Of a stretch of 64,000 nt of DNA, positions 49,300 through 56,649 are shown piece by piece. Within the stretch, counting starts at the first letter, position 1; the number at the start of each line of letters is the position of its first letter. Below the pieces are notes generated by a model. It ran no database searches and had not been told where the DNA came from. It saw only the letters and a program-made list of their open reading frames with translations. The position numbers and the translations under genes were made by a program. Source of the stretch: CAYQJS01 sp964417895 (GTDB taxonomy: Bacteria; Chloroflexota; UBA6077; SHYK01); the NCBI GenBank assembly GCA_964417895.1, contig CAYQJS010000012.1, forward strand, positions 1 through 64,000, written 5' to 3'.

Positions 49300-50543
49300 A
49301 ACGCGCCCCCAGGGCCGCTGATGGCCCGCTCGATGCGCTGCGCCGCGTCCTCGTCCAGCCCCTCGACCAGGTGCGAGTACAGGTTCTGCGTGATGCCGAT
49401 CGTCGCGTGTCCCAGGCGCCCTGAAGCCACCTTCGGGTGGATGCCCGAGAGGAGCATGAGAGTCGCCGAGCAATGGCGCAGATCGTGGAAACGAAAGGTG
49501 CCCGGCAGGCCAGCGCGATCGCAGAGCAGCTTGAAGTCGCGTAGGACGTTTCGGCGAATCAGCGGCGTTCCGGCTCGCGTCGCGAACACCAGCTCATAGT
49601 CGGCGTAGTAACCCCCGGCGGCCAGCCGCTCCTCGTTCTGGCGCGCCTTGTGCACCCGCAGCACGTCCACCGCGGCCGGACCGAGGGCGACGAGCCGCCG
49701 CGACGTGGCGGACTTGGGCTCGGCGAACACGGGCACCGCATGTTCGATGCGCTCGAGTGTCCGCCGGATCTGCAGCGTTCCCCGAGCGAAGTCGACGTCC
49801 TCCCATTTGAGGCCGAGCAATTCGCCCTGGCGGGCCCCGGTGTAAATGGCCAGCGTCCAGAGCGGCAGCAGGCGATCGGGCGCCGTGGCGGCGGTCTCCA
49901 GGAGCTTCCTTGCCTGATCGAGCGTCGGGGGACGCATCTCCGTGCGGGGAACGCGCGGAGGGTCCACGGCCGCGGCGACGTTGCGACTAACAGCGCCCCA
50001 CTTCACCGCCTGGCCGAGCGCGCGGTGAAGGACGTTATGCGTCTTACGGATGGTGGCAGGAGCAAGGTCATCGGCGAGCGCCGAGTAAAGCCGCTGGAGC
50101 TGTTCGGGCCCGAGGGCGCGCAGGCGCGTGCGTCCGAGCGCCGGGAGGATGTGCAGCTCGATCACTTCCTGGTAGCGTGAGAAGGTGCGCGGTTTCAGGC
50201 TCGGCTGCGCGGCCGCGAGCCAGCGTGCCAGGAAGTCGCCGACCGTGTCCTGTTGAAAGTCAGCTTTCGTGGCCCAGGGCGCCATCTCGGCGCGGAGTTG
50301 GTCGAGTCGCTGGCGTGCTTCGTGTTGGGTAGCGCCAGTCACTCGTCGGATGTCACGCCGGCCGTCAGTCGTGTAGCCGAGCATGACCTCGCCGAGCCAG
50401 TAGGTGGAGACGGCTCCGCTCTTCAGCTTGCGGCTGCGCTTGAAGACGGAACCTTCGCCGTTGCCGCGGGCCTTTGACTTCGGTGTCCGCGCACGAGGCT
50501 GGGGGGATTGCCGAGGGCGAGGGGAACGGGGTAGGGTTTCCAT
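49296..50543 (-). CDS. int: Tyrosine recombinase (integrase)
   Basis: 415 residues from ATG 50543, placed by GGGAGGT (ATG 50570 is possible). An N-terminal arm-binding-like region (GEGSVFKRSRKLKSGAVSTYWLGEVMLGYTTDGRRD) and SAM-like core-binding domain precede the catalytic domain, with TGARQGELLGLKWEDV (Arg I), HDLRHCSATLM (HxxR) and LGHATIGITQNLYSH (nucleophile Tyr). Integrates and excises the element at tRNA-Glu, 205 bases away. Nearest gene to attR. Confidence 0.95.
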   Translation of the reverse strand: METLPRSPRPRQSPQPRARTPKSKARGNGEGSVFKRSRKLKSGAVSTYWLGEVMLGYTTDGRRDIRRVTGATQHEARQRLDQLRAEMAPWATKADFQQDTVGDFLARWLAAAQPSLKPRTFSRYQEVIELHILPALGRTRLRALGPEQLQRLYSALADDLAPATIRKTHNVLHRALGQAVKWGAVSRNVAAAVDPPRVPRTEMRPPTLDQARKLLETAATAPDRLLPLWTLAIYTGARQGELLGLKWEDVDFARGTLQIRRTLERIEHAVPVFAEPKSATSRRLVALGPAAVDVLRVHKARQNEERLAAGGYYADYELVFATRAGTPLIRRNVLRDFKLLCDRAGLPGTFRFHDLRHCSATLMLLSGIHPKVASGRLGHATIGITQNLYSHLVEGLDEDAAQRIERAISGPGGAL

Positions 50544-50645
50544 GCTGGACCTCCCATTCAGGTCCGCCACGGCCCGGGCCGTTCCAAGCGGCGCCGGGCC
50601 CTTTTTTTATCGGCGTTGACCAGAGCGAAGCATACTCCCCCGGGT

Positions 50646-50670
50646 GCCATTCCTGCACGCATTCCTGAGC
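50646..50670 (+). repeat. Right arm-type repeat: CATTCCTG tandem pair
   Basis: CATTCCTGCAC (50648) and CATTCCTGAGC (50660), 12-base period, 77 bases inside attR; counterpart of 40271-40295 with 23 of 25 bases equal. Confidence 0.65.
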
Positions 50671-50747
50671 GCGGGGTCCCACGGTTTACGCGGTCCTGAT
50701 GGGGCGACCAGCTATGACCGCATTTAGAGGGTGGGTGTTTAGCTCTT

Positions 50748-50797
50748 GTCGGTAGCGCGTGCGGGATTCGAACCCGCGATCTCCGCCTTGAGAGGGC
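50748..50797. repeat. attR: 50-bp tRNA-Glu 3' half within the intact tRNA gene
   Basis: Identical to attL at 40133-40182. It lies in the 3' half of tRNA-Glu, which the element reconstitutes. GTGGGTGTTT lies just inside at 50731. Confidence 0.93.
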
Positions 50798-50826
50798 GGC
50801 GTCCTGGGCCACTAGACGAACGCGCC
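50753..50826 (-). tRNA. tRNA-Glu (anticodon CTC)
   Basis: 74 bases on the minus strand. Acceptor GGCGCGT pairs with ACGCGCT. The D-arm contains TTCGTCTAGTGG. The anticodon stem CCGCC/GGCGG holds loop CTCTCAA (anticodon CTC). The T-arm GCGGGTTCGAATCCCGC is canonical and the discriminator is A. CCA is not encoded (ACCG follows). Serves as attB/attR of the integrated element. Confidence 0.95.
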
Positions 50827-50896
50827 GCGCTGCTGCGGACCAAAAGTATAGCGTACGGGCCGGCCGCCGTCCGCGTTTCGCTAGGCGCCCCGCTTC

Positions 50897-50945
50897 ATTG
50901 CCTATTGCCTATCATCTCCTGCTTTTTGCCTATTGCCTATTGCCT
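50897..50945. repeat. TTGCCTA short tandem repeats
   Basis: About five TTGCCTA units in two blocks (50897-50912 and 50926-50945) separated by ATCTCCTGC. The stop codon of the DUF418 gene (50937-50939) lies in the second block. The inverse unit TAGGCAATAG recurs once at 55754. Confidence 0.65.
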
Positions 50946-52223
50946 CGTCGTCATCGGCTGGAGGCTCCAGTAGGTCAGAGAACGCCACAGCCATTCCAGA
51001 GGTCCGAATGGGAAGTGGCGGAGCCACAATGGGGACAGCGCAAGCTCGAGAGCCCACACGGCGACCACGATCCCGATCTGTCCGAGGCGATCGATCTGGC
51101 CGAAGAGCCCCAGCCCGTGGCCGTAGAAAATCGTGGTGCAGACCAGCGTCTGGAGGATGTAGTTGCTGAGGGCCATCCTGCCCACGGCCGCCAGCGCACG
51201 CGTAGCTGGCGCCAGTCGGTGTGCCTTGCATGCCAGCATCACGACGCCCACCCAGGCCAGCGCAACCAGAATGCTAGCCCAGTAGTTGGGCTGGCTTCCG
51301 AAAAATGGGGAGTAACGCACGTCCCAGCCGGACGCGAAGTTCTGACCGACCCCGTAGGCAATGACCGGGACACCGACGAGCACGCCCAGCGCGATGAGGC
51401 CCAGGTAGAACCCAGTCGAGCGAGCCGCGCTGAAGACGCCCAGCTTGAAAAGGGCCATCCCCAGCAGCATGAGACCGAGCACCTTCCATAGCGTGAAGAA
51501 GAGGAAGCCCTGGGTCTGGAGGTTGAAGGCGTCAGTCGAGCGGACTGGCAACTGATCCAGCCAGCCGCCCCGGTAGGCTGCAATCTCTCCCGCGATGGCC
51601 GGCGCGGGTGGTTTCCAGTCACGCTCCAGCTCGGTCAACGCCGCGGGTGGTGCGTCCTGGAGCGATGAGCCCAGGAGGAGCAACAGTGCCGACGAGACCG
51701 CGAGGAACCCCACAGCGGTGACGACGAGCCGAGCCGGCGACTGTCTCCGGAAGAGGTAGGCGAGCAATCCGCACAGGCCGTACGAGTACAGGATGTCGCC
51801 AAACCACAAGAGGTGGGCGTGCAACAGACCGAGGAGGATGAGCCAACCCATTCTGCGGCGGTGGAGGGCCGCCGGGCGGCCGCCATCTTCAGCCCTCGAT
51901 GCCATGAGGACGATGCCGGCGCCGAAGAGCATCGAGAAGATGCTGATGAACTTCTGCTCGGCGAGGATATGACTCAGGAGCCAGACCCAGAGGTTGGGTC
52001 CGGAGAGGTCGCCAAACGCCGTCGGATTGCCGTAGGCGGCCCTCGGCATTGCAAACGCCTGGATATTCATGATGAGGATGCCCAGAAGCGCGACGCCGCG
52101 CAGGGTGTCGAGGGAGGTGATGCGCGCCGACTGGGGCGTCGGTGCGCTAAGAGTAGGCCCGCCGTTGGAAGATTCCAGAGCCATTCTCTGCCTCGTTCGC
52201 GGGTCGAGAGCGAGAGTCTCCAT
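50937..52223 (-). CDS. DUF418 (YeiB-like) integral membrane protein
   Basis: 428 residues (ATG 52223; ATG 52184 is an alternative) with about ten hydrophobic segments. Family features include RITSLDTLRGVALLGILIMNIQAF at the N-terminus, FISIFSMLFGAGIVLMASR, and the DUF418 C-terminal region with AVGRMALSNYILQTLVCTTIFYGHGLGLFG and PLEWLWRSLTYWSLQPM. DUF418 proteins are related to membrane acyltransferase-like families but lack a settled function. First gene beyond the element. Confidence 0.9.
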   Translation of the reverse strand: METLALDPRTRQRMALESSNGGPTLSAPTPQSARITSLDTLRGVALLGILIMNIQAFAMPRAAYGNPTAFGDLSGPNLWVWLLSHILAEQKFISIFSMLFGAGIVLMASRAEDGGRPAALHRRRMGWLILLGLLHAHLLWFGDILYSYGLCGLLAYLFRRQSPARLVVTAVGFLAVSSALLLLLGSSLQDAPPAALTELERDWKPPAPAIAGEIAAYRGGWLDQLPVRSTDAFNLQTQGFLFFTLWKVLGLMLLGMALFKLGVFSAARSTGFYLGLIALGVLVGVPVIAYGVGQNFASGWDVRYSPFFGSQPNYWASILVALAWVGVVMLACKAHRLAPATRALAAVGRMALSNYILQTLVCTTIFYGHGLGLFGQIDRLGQIGIVVAVWALELALSPLWLRHFPFGPLEWLWRSLTYWSLQPMTTRQ

Positions 52224-52502
52224 ACGCGCGTCGGGGTCTACTCAGCATCCTGCACGTCGAGGAGTACAACGCGGTTCTACTACAAGCGCTCGTAGTACAG
52301 CCGCGTATGAACTGCCCGCTGGCAGTCGCCCCTGGGTGGACGGCATCTCCAGGCACTCGCCACGGTGTGCCCCGAGTGCCGTAACCCACCGATGCTCCGG
52401 TCGCACGCTCTGTGGGGGCGATGCGGGGTCAGCCCTGCAGTGAGGCGGGCCGCCAGGCTGGGCGTCAACGTGGAGGCTGTGCTGGAGCGCGAGCAAGGCC
52501 GC

Positions 52503-53765
52503 TCAGACAGGCAGCTCCGCGTCGTATTCAGCAGCCACCGGCACCTGGTGGGTCAGCTGAATCTCGCGCCGCTCGCGGGCCGACTCCATGAGCGCCAGGC
52601 ACACCTCGAGGGTGGCCATCCCCCAGCGGCCGTCATGGAACACGGGCTTGTCCAGCACCACGGCGTCGTAGAGCTCCGCCAGCTCTGCTCGGCGCTGGCC
52701 CGCGCCCTCACCGCCGCGCAGGTCGACCTCATGCAGGCCCTCATCGTCGTAGACGGACAGCCCCGTCCGCGAGTGCCGCATATCGCCGCGCTCGCAGCTC
52801 ACGACGACGACGCCCAGGTCGCCCGGCACCCAGGAGCGCGGGCCGGTTCGCTGGAAGGTCTCACGCTCGAGGCGCCCCCCGATCCGCAGGTCCTGCTTGT
52901 CCTGCTCCTCCTGGCGCGTGCCCGCCCGCAGCGCTTTGCGAATCTCGACGCGCTCTTCCAGCGGGTAGCGCTGGCTGGTGTTCCCCCAGGGCATTAGCTC
53001 GTTGGCGAGGAAGTAGCCATACCCATTGTGCAAGATCGTGGACGGCGTCCCATCCTCAAACTCGAGATAGGCGCAGTAGTAGCCCGGGATCGATCGGGCG
53101 GGCATCCATTGCCCTGTCATGGCGCGGACGCTCCTGAGCCTGCCGCCGCCGAGCGCCCGTACGGTATCGATCTGATGGGGACCCTGGCGGTAGGGGATGC
53201 CGCCGCCCTGGGAGACATCAAGCTCGTCGGGCGTTCGGGGGCGGAGCATCCAGTCCGAGTAGGCCCAGACATGAATGGCGCACAGCTTGCCCAGTTGGCC
53301 GGAGGTGATGATCCTGCGCATCGTGCGGATGGGAAGGCTGAAGCTCTGCGTGTGGCCGGCCAACAGCTTCACCTCGTTGCGCTGAGCCGTCTCGACCATC
53401 TCCTCAGCCTGCTGGAGCGAGATGGCCATGGGCTTCTCGACCACCACGTGTTTGCCATGCTGGGCCGCCAGGATGGTGTGCGGTCCGTGGAAACGGTTTG
53501 GCGTAGCGATCCAGACGGCCTCGACCTCTGGGTCCGCGCAGAGCTTGTCGGCGCTGTCGTAAACCTTGGCTCGGGGGAATCGCTCATGAAAGCGCTCACG
53601 GGTCGCCGGCACGACATCGGCCCCGGCCACGAGGTCGATCTCCTCCATCGCCTCCATAGCGGGCATGATCTCCGAAGCACCTACGCCGATGCCGATAAGT
53701 CCGATCTTGAGGGTCCGAGAGCCTTTCGTGCCGTCGGCACGCTCCTGGTTCGCAGCGATTGCCAT
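52503..53765 (-). CDS. Gfo/Idh/MocA-family NAD(P)-dependent oxidoreductase (phthalate-dihydrodiol-dehydrogenase-like)
   Basis: 420 residues. An N-terminal Rossmann domain with KIGLIGIGVGASEIMPAM, VWIATPNRFHGPHTILAAQHGKHVVVEKPMAIS (the EKP motif), and a C-terminal alpha/beta domain including GGGIPYRQGPHQIDTVRALGGG with catalytic-type His. Overall layout resembles the group often annotated phthalate 4,5-cis-dihydrodiol dehydrogenase; substrate is not readable from sequence. AGGAGGAGG precedes the start and TAGAAT at 53820-53815 could be its -10. Part of the catabolic region. Confidence 0.88.
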   Translation of the reverse strand: MAIAANQERADGTKGSRTLKIGLIGIGVGASEIMPAMEAMEEIDLVAGADVVPATRERFHERFPRAKVYDSADKLCADPEVEAVWIATPNRFHGPHTILAAQHGKHVVVEKPMAISLQQAEEMVETAQRNEVKLLAGHTQSFSLPIRTMRRIITSGQLGKLCAIHVWAYSDWMLRPRTPDELDVSQGGGIPYRQGPHQIDTVRALGGGRLRSVRAMTGQWMPARSIPGYYCAYLEFEDGTPSTILHNGYGYFLANELMPWGNTSQRYPLEERVEIRKALRAGTRQEEQDKQDLRIGGRLERETFQRTGPRSWVPGDLGVVVVSCERGDMRHSRTGLSVYDDEGLHEVDLRGGEGAGQRRAELAELYDAVVLDKPVFHDGRWGMATLEVCLALMESARERREIQLTHQVPVAAEYDAELPV

Positions 53766-53928
53766 AGCGTCCTCCTCCTATCCTCAGAGTCCTTGATGGT
53801 GTCTGGCAGGGGACATTCTAGCCCGGCCACGGCCGATCGTTTCGACCTCCGCCATTGGGCCGGCGTGTTACCGGAGAGCACCGTCCGTGAGCGCTAAAGC
53901 CGGAAGCCGTGTCTGTCGAAACGCACTG

Positions 53929-54147
53929 TTAGTCAGCGACAGTTTCGACTGAGCCTGGGAGCTTGCTCAGGATGATCTTGCGCAGCTCAACCTTCGCGCT
54001 CGCATTGTCGATATCGATTCCGACGAGCTTTCCTTGTGCATCGTAGTCGAGGACCACACCTTCCGAAATCTCGTGGCTCTCAACGCTGGCCTGCTCGGAA
54101 AGGTCGATATACAGGGAATCCGTGTCGGGATAGTAGTTCAGTTTCAT
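53929..54147 (-). CDS. DUF2283 small protein
   Basis: 72 residues from ATG 54147 (MKLNYYPDTDSLYIDLSEQ), with ESHEISEGVVLDYDAQGKLVGIDIDNAS, the DUF2283 signature. The upstream partner's natural stop (TGA) overlaps this ATG, but a frameshift there has fused the frames into one 159-codon ORF. DUF2283 genes often pair with a second small gene, and an antitoxin-like role has been suggested, without proof here. Confidence 0.88.
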   Translation of the reverse strand: MKLNYYPDTDSLYIDLSEQASVESHEISEGVVLDYDAQGKLVGIDIDNASAKVELRKIILSKLPGSVETVAD

Positions 54148-54375
54148 AGCTTGAATCGTCGGTCGGGGAACGCATTGCGAATCGTTACCTTGTCCTCGAG
54201 CGTGATAACTCACCTCCAGTTCCGGTATTTCCGCCCAGAAGCGATGCCGATTGTCCTCCTGTGGCTCGGAACGTACTGGGTTCTTAAGAACCCGGATGCA
54301 CCACTCCTTCTTCAGGTATGGACGCTTCCGGAGCACTTCCTTCTCGAAGTACTCGGTGAATCGATACTCTACCAC
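54144..54375 (-). pseudogene. Frameshifted partner gene of DUF2283 (DUF4258-like candidate)
   Basis: Starts with a GTG at 54375 (VVEYRFTEYFEKEVLRKRPYLKKEWCIRVLKNPVR ... RFWAEIPELE). The expected ending VITLEDKVTIRNAFPDRRFKL-stop lies in another frame just downstream, reached by skipping one base after ELEV. The homologues I recall have extra residues at this point, so a short deletion of about 11 bases probably broke the gene. It could also be a sequencing error. Confidence 0.7.
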
Positions 54376-54426
54376 CCGCCAAGGATAGCGCAGTTCGCTT
54401 CCACCCAACGGGGAGCCTGAATAACG

Positions 54427-54540
54427 GTTGCCTTGAGCGGAGCGACACCGGACCCGCGCATGGATCGGAGGTGGGAAGGCCGCTGGTGGCAGACGGGGGT
54501 TGCGTTGAGCAGCCCGTTACCGGACCCACGCATGGCGCGG
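54427..54540. repeat. 42-bp imperfect direct repeat upstream of the cupin gene
   Basis: 54427-54468 and 54499-54540 match at 33 of 42 positions, best around ACCGGACCC(G/A)CGCATGG, with a 72-base offset. Lies in the 260-base non-coding leader of the cupin gene. No protein signature. May be a remnant or regulatory. Confidence 0.5.
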
Positions 54541-54635
54541 TGCCGCTCGTCACGGCCTTTTCGGGTGACATCGGCTCCGTTGTATGCAATGATTGCCCCT
54601 GTAATCCGAATCTACTGAGAGGAGCTTGCACATCG

Positions 54636-55751
54636 ATGGCGGAGCTGACGACTCGCGGGCAGGATTCCATCAGCGACGCAGAGGCGTTCAGGTCGCCGTA
54701 CGAGCTGTGGAAGCAGTCCGAGGGCTTGCCAACAGTCCGCGGGCTGTCGGTCTCCAACTGCTACGACGTCGAGTTGGTACCCTGGCGGTCGCGGGGTGGG
54801 TCGGGCATCTTCGTGAACCTGGAGGGGACCGGCGGCTTCAACGACTGCTACATCTGCGAGATCCCGCCGAAGGGGTCCCTCAACCCGATCCGGCACATCT
54901 ACGACGAGTTGGTCTTCATCCTGCGCGGCCAGGGCGCGACCACCGTGTGGATCGACGAGAACCGAAAGCAGACCTTCGAGTGGCGCGAGCGCAGCTACTT
55001 CGCCATCCCGCCCAATGCCTGGCACCAGCACCACAACCTGGAAGGTGATCAGCCGGCCCGCTACGTGGCCATGACGGCGATGCCGCGCGTCATCGATACC
55101 TTCAAGGACCTCGGCTTCGTCTTCGACAACCCGTATGTCTTCAAAAGCCGCTTCAGCGGCGAGGACGGCTATTTTCAGGAGAGCGAGTACGTCCCGGGCC
55201 AGAGAGGGGGATGGACCACCAACTTCGTACACGACGTGCTCGCGCGCACCCCCACACCGGGCGGTGTGAGCAACGAGGGTAGGGGCGGGGGAACCGTCGC
55301 CACCGTGTTCAACATGGTCGGGGGCACGGTGAAATCGCACAGCCAGGCGTGGCCCGTGGGCACGCACTCCAAGTTCCATCGCCATGGCCCCGGCATCCAC
55401 GTGCTGCTGCTTCGTGGGCAGGGCTACTCGCTCATGCGGCCGGACGACGGCCCTAACCAGCGCGTCGACTGGGCACCGGGCACCATGTTCGTCCCACCGG
55501 AGGGGTGGTGGCACGCCCATTACAGTACGGGCACCGAGCCGCCTCTGTTCCTGGCTATCGGTTGGGGCAGTGACAAGCCGAAGTCCGGCGGCAGGCAGTA
55601 CGTCTACAAGAGCGTGCAGCTCGGCGGCGACCAGTACGAGTTTGAGGACGAGGACCCCAGCATCCACGCCGACTTCGAGGCGGAGCTGATGAAGAACGGC
55701 GTCCAGTGTCTTATGGGCACCGTGCACCCCTATTGCACCGTCAGGCAATGA
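54636..55751 (+). CDS. Bicupin-type protein
   Basis: 371 residues from ATG 54636 with GAGAGGAG upstream. Two cupin-like barrels. The first is around IRHIYDELVFILRGQGATTVWIDENRKQTFEWRERSYFAIPPNAWHQHHN, with metal-ligand-type Glu/His. The second is around KFHRHGPGIHVLLLRGQGYSLMRPDDGP ... GTMFVPPEGWWHAHY. Gentisate- or other ring-cleaving dioxygenases share this plan, but the metal and substrate cannot be inferred. Leads a plus-strand set with the racemase-like gene, Gfo/Idh gene and amidase. Confidence 0.85.
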   Translation: MAELTTRGQDSISDAEAFRSPYELWKQSEGLPTVRGLSVSNCYDVELVPWRSRGGSGIFVNLEGTGGFNDCYICEIPPKGSLNPIRHIYDELVFILRGQGATTVWIDENRKQTFEWRERSYFAIPPNAWHQHHNLEGDQPARYVAMTAMPRVIDTFKDLGFVFDNPYVFKSRFSGEDGYFQESEYVPGQRGGWTTNFVHDVLARTPTPGGVSNEGRGGGTVATVFNMVGGTVKSHSQAWPVGTHSKFHRHGPGIHVLLLRGQGYSLMRPDDGPNQRVDWAPGTMFVPPEGWWHAHYSTGTEPPLFLAIGWGSDKPKSGGRQYVYKSVQLGGDQYEFEDEDPSIHADFEAELMKNGVQCLMGTVHPYCTVRQ

Positions 55752-55814
55752 GTTAGGCAATAGTTAGCAGACAACGGTTAATAGGGGTCTAGAGCGGCGA
55801 TAAGGGGCAGGCCA

Positions 55815-56570
55815 ATGCGCATCATGTTTCTGAACCAGCAGCCCCGGAGGTCCCGAGACGACGGGTCTCACGAGCGCGTGCAAGCCTTACTGAGCAGCTA
55901 CGCCTCGCCGGGCACGGAGGTCGAGCTGTGCTACCCGGACGATACGGGTGTCCGGGTCGAGGAACGCATCCGCTCGGAGCTTCCCTACGCGGCTACGCTC
56001 CCCGCCCTCATTCGCAAGGCGGTCTGGGCCGAGCAGAATGGGTACGACGCCGTGATCCAGAGCAACACCTTCGACCCGGGAGTGGAGGCTTCACGCCTCG
56101 CCGTGCGCATCCCCGTCATCGGACTGTGCCGTACGACGGTGCTCGTCGCGGCAAGCCTCGCCGACCGTATCGGCATCACCGTCCCCTTCGATGGCTACGA
56201 CCTCGTAGCGCGGCGGCTGCTCCGAACCTATAGCCTGCTCCATTTCGCCACCGATATCCGTTCCCTCGGCATGACGGGCTTCGACATGCCCCGCGATGAG
56301 ATCGCCGGCCGCGCGGCGGAGACGATGCGGGCTCTGGTGCGCGACACGGGCGCCGAGTGCATCGTTCCCCTGGGCGGAGCCGTAATCCCCTATGTCGTCT
56401 CGACGGAGGAGTTGGAGCGCGAGGTGGGCGTGCCGGTGCTCAACACCAAGTCCATCGGCATCCGCTTCGCCGAGACCTGCGTGCATCTCGGACTGACGCA
56501 GAGCCCGCGCACGTACCCGAAGGGTGATCTCCGCGTGGAGGATTTCGCCGCGAGAGCGCCCTCGCCCTAA
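55815..56570 (+). CDS. Asp/Glu/hydantoin-racemase superfamily protein lacking the usual cysteines
   Basis: 251 residues. The fold markers NGYDAVIQSNTFDPGVEASR and TGAECIVPLGGAVIPY are in place, but the catalytic Cys positions of racemases (normally in the DxxxxxCFxDP and GCxxM-type segments) are Asn/Thr and Gly here. Other cysteines (VIGLC, AECI, ETC) are off-site. So racemisation by the two-Cys mechanism is unlikely. It may be a decarboxylase- or isomerase-like relative, or have a binding role. Sits between cupin and Gfo/Idh genes. Confidence 0.8.
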   Translation: MRIMFLNQQPRRSRDDGSHERVQALLSSYASPGTEVELCYPDDTGVRVEERIRSELPYAATLPALIRKAVWAEQNGYDAVIQSNTFDPGVEASRLAVRIPVIGLCRTTVLVAASLADRIGITVPFDGYDLVARRLLRTYSLLHFATDIRSLGMTGFDMPRDEIAGRAAETMRALVRDTGAECIVPLGGAVIPYVVSTEELEREVGVPVLNTKSIGIRFAETCVHLGLTQSPRTYPKGDLRVEDFAARAPSP

Positions 56571-56600
56571 CCCTCTCCCAGAGGGCCCAGAGGGAGAGGG
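56571..56600 (+). terminator. Palindrome directly after the racemase-like gene
   Basis: CCCTCTCCC (56571-56579) pairs with GGGAGAGGG (56592-56600) immediately after the stop codon, followed by GATTTTCC. Could act as a terminator; also a member of the dispersed G/C palindrome family. Confidence 0.5.
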
Positions 56601-56649
56601 GATTTTCCAGAGCATGACAATGACAACGGATAGGTGAAAGGAGCGAGAC

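Larger units (their letters stand above)
40133..50797. mobile_element. Putative PICI-like phage satellite integrated in tRNA-Glu
   Basis: About 10.6 kb bounded by 50-bp direct repeats of the 3' half of tRNA-Glu. The right end carries a tyrosine integrase. An AlpA/excisionase-like protein, a Zn-finger protein, a RepA-like helicase and a PC4-type ssDNA binder follow leftward. A CI-type repressor faces a divergent early operon. The left end has terminase small subunit and HNH nuclease genes. No large terminase, portal, capsid, tail or lysis gene is visible. Size, tRNA target, gene order and terS at the end opposite int match the general plan of phage-inducible chromosomal islands. A defective prophage is the alternative. 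Confidence 0.75.

Noticed and set aside
52365..52997. 210-codon ORF starting CPECRN near the Gfo/Idh gene
   Set aside because: Most of it is antisense to the oxidoreductase; the Cys pair at its start is not followed by a domain.
54612..55760. 382-codon antisense ORF opposite the cupin gene
   Set aside because: No family motif; cupin metal motifs and a good SD support the plus-strand frame.
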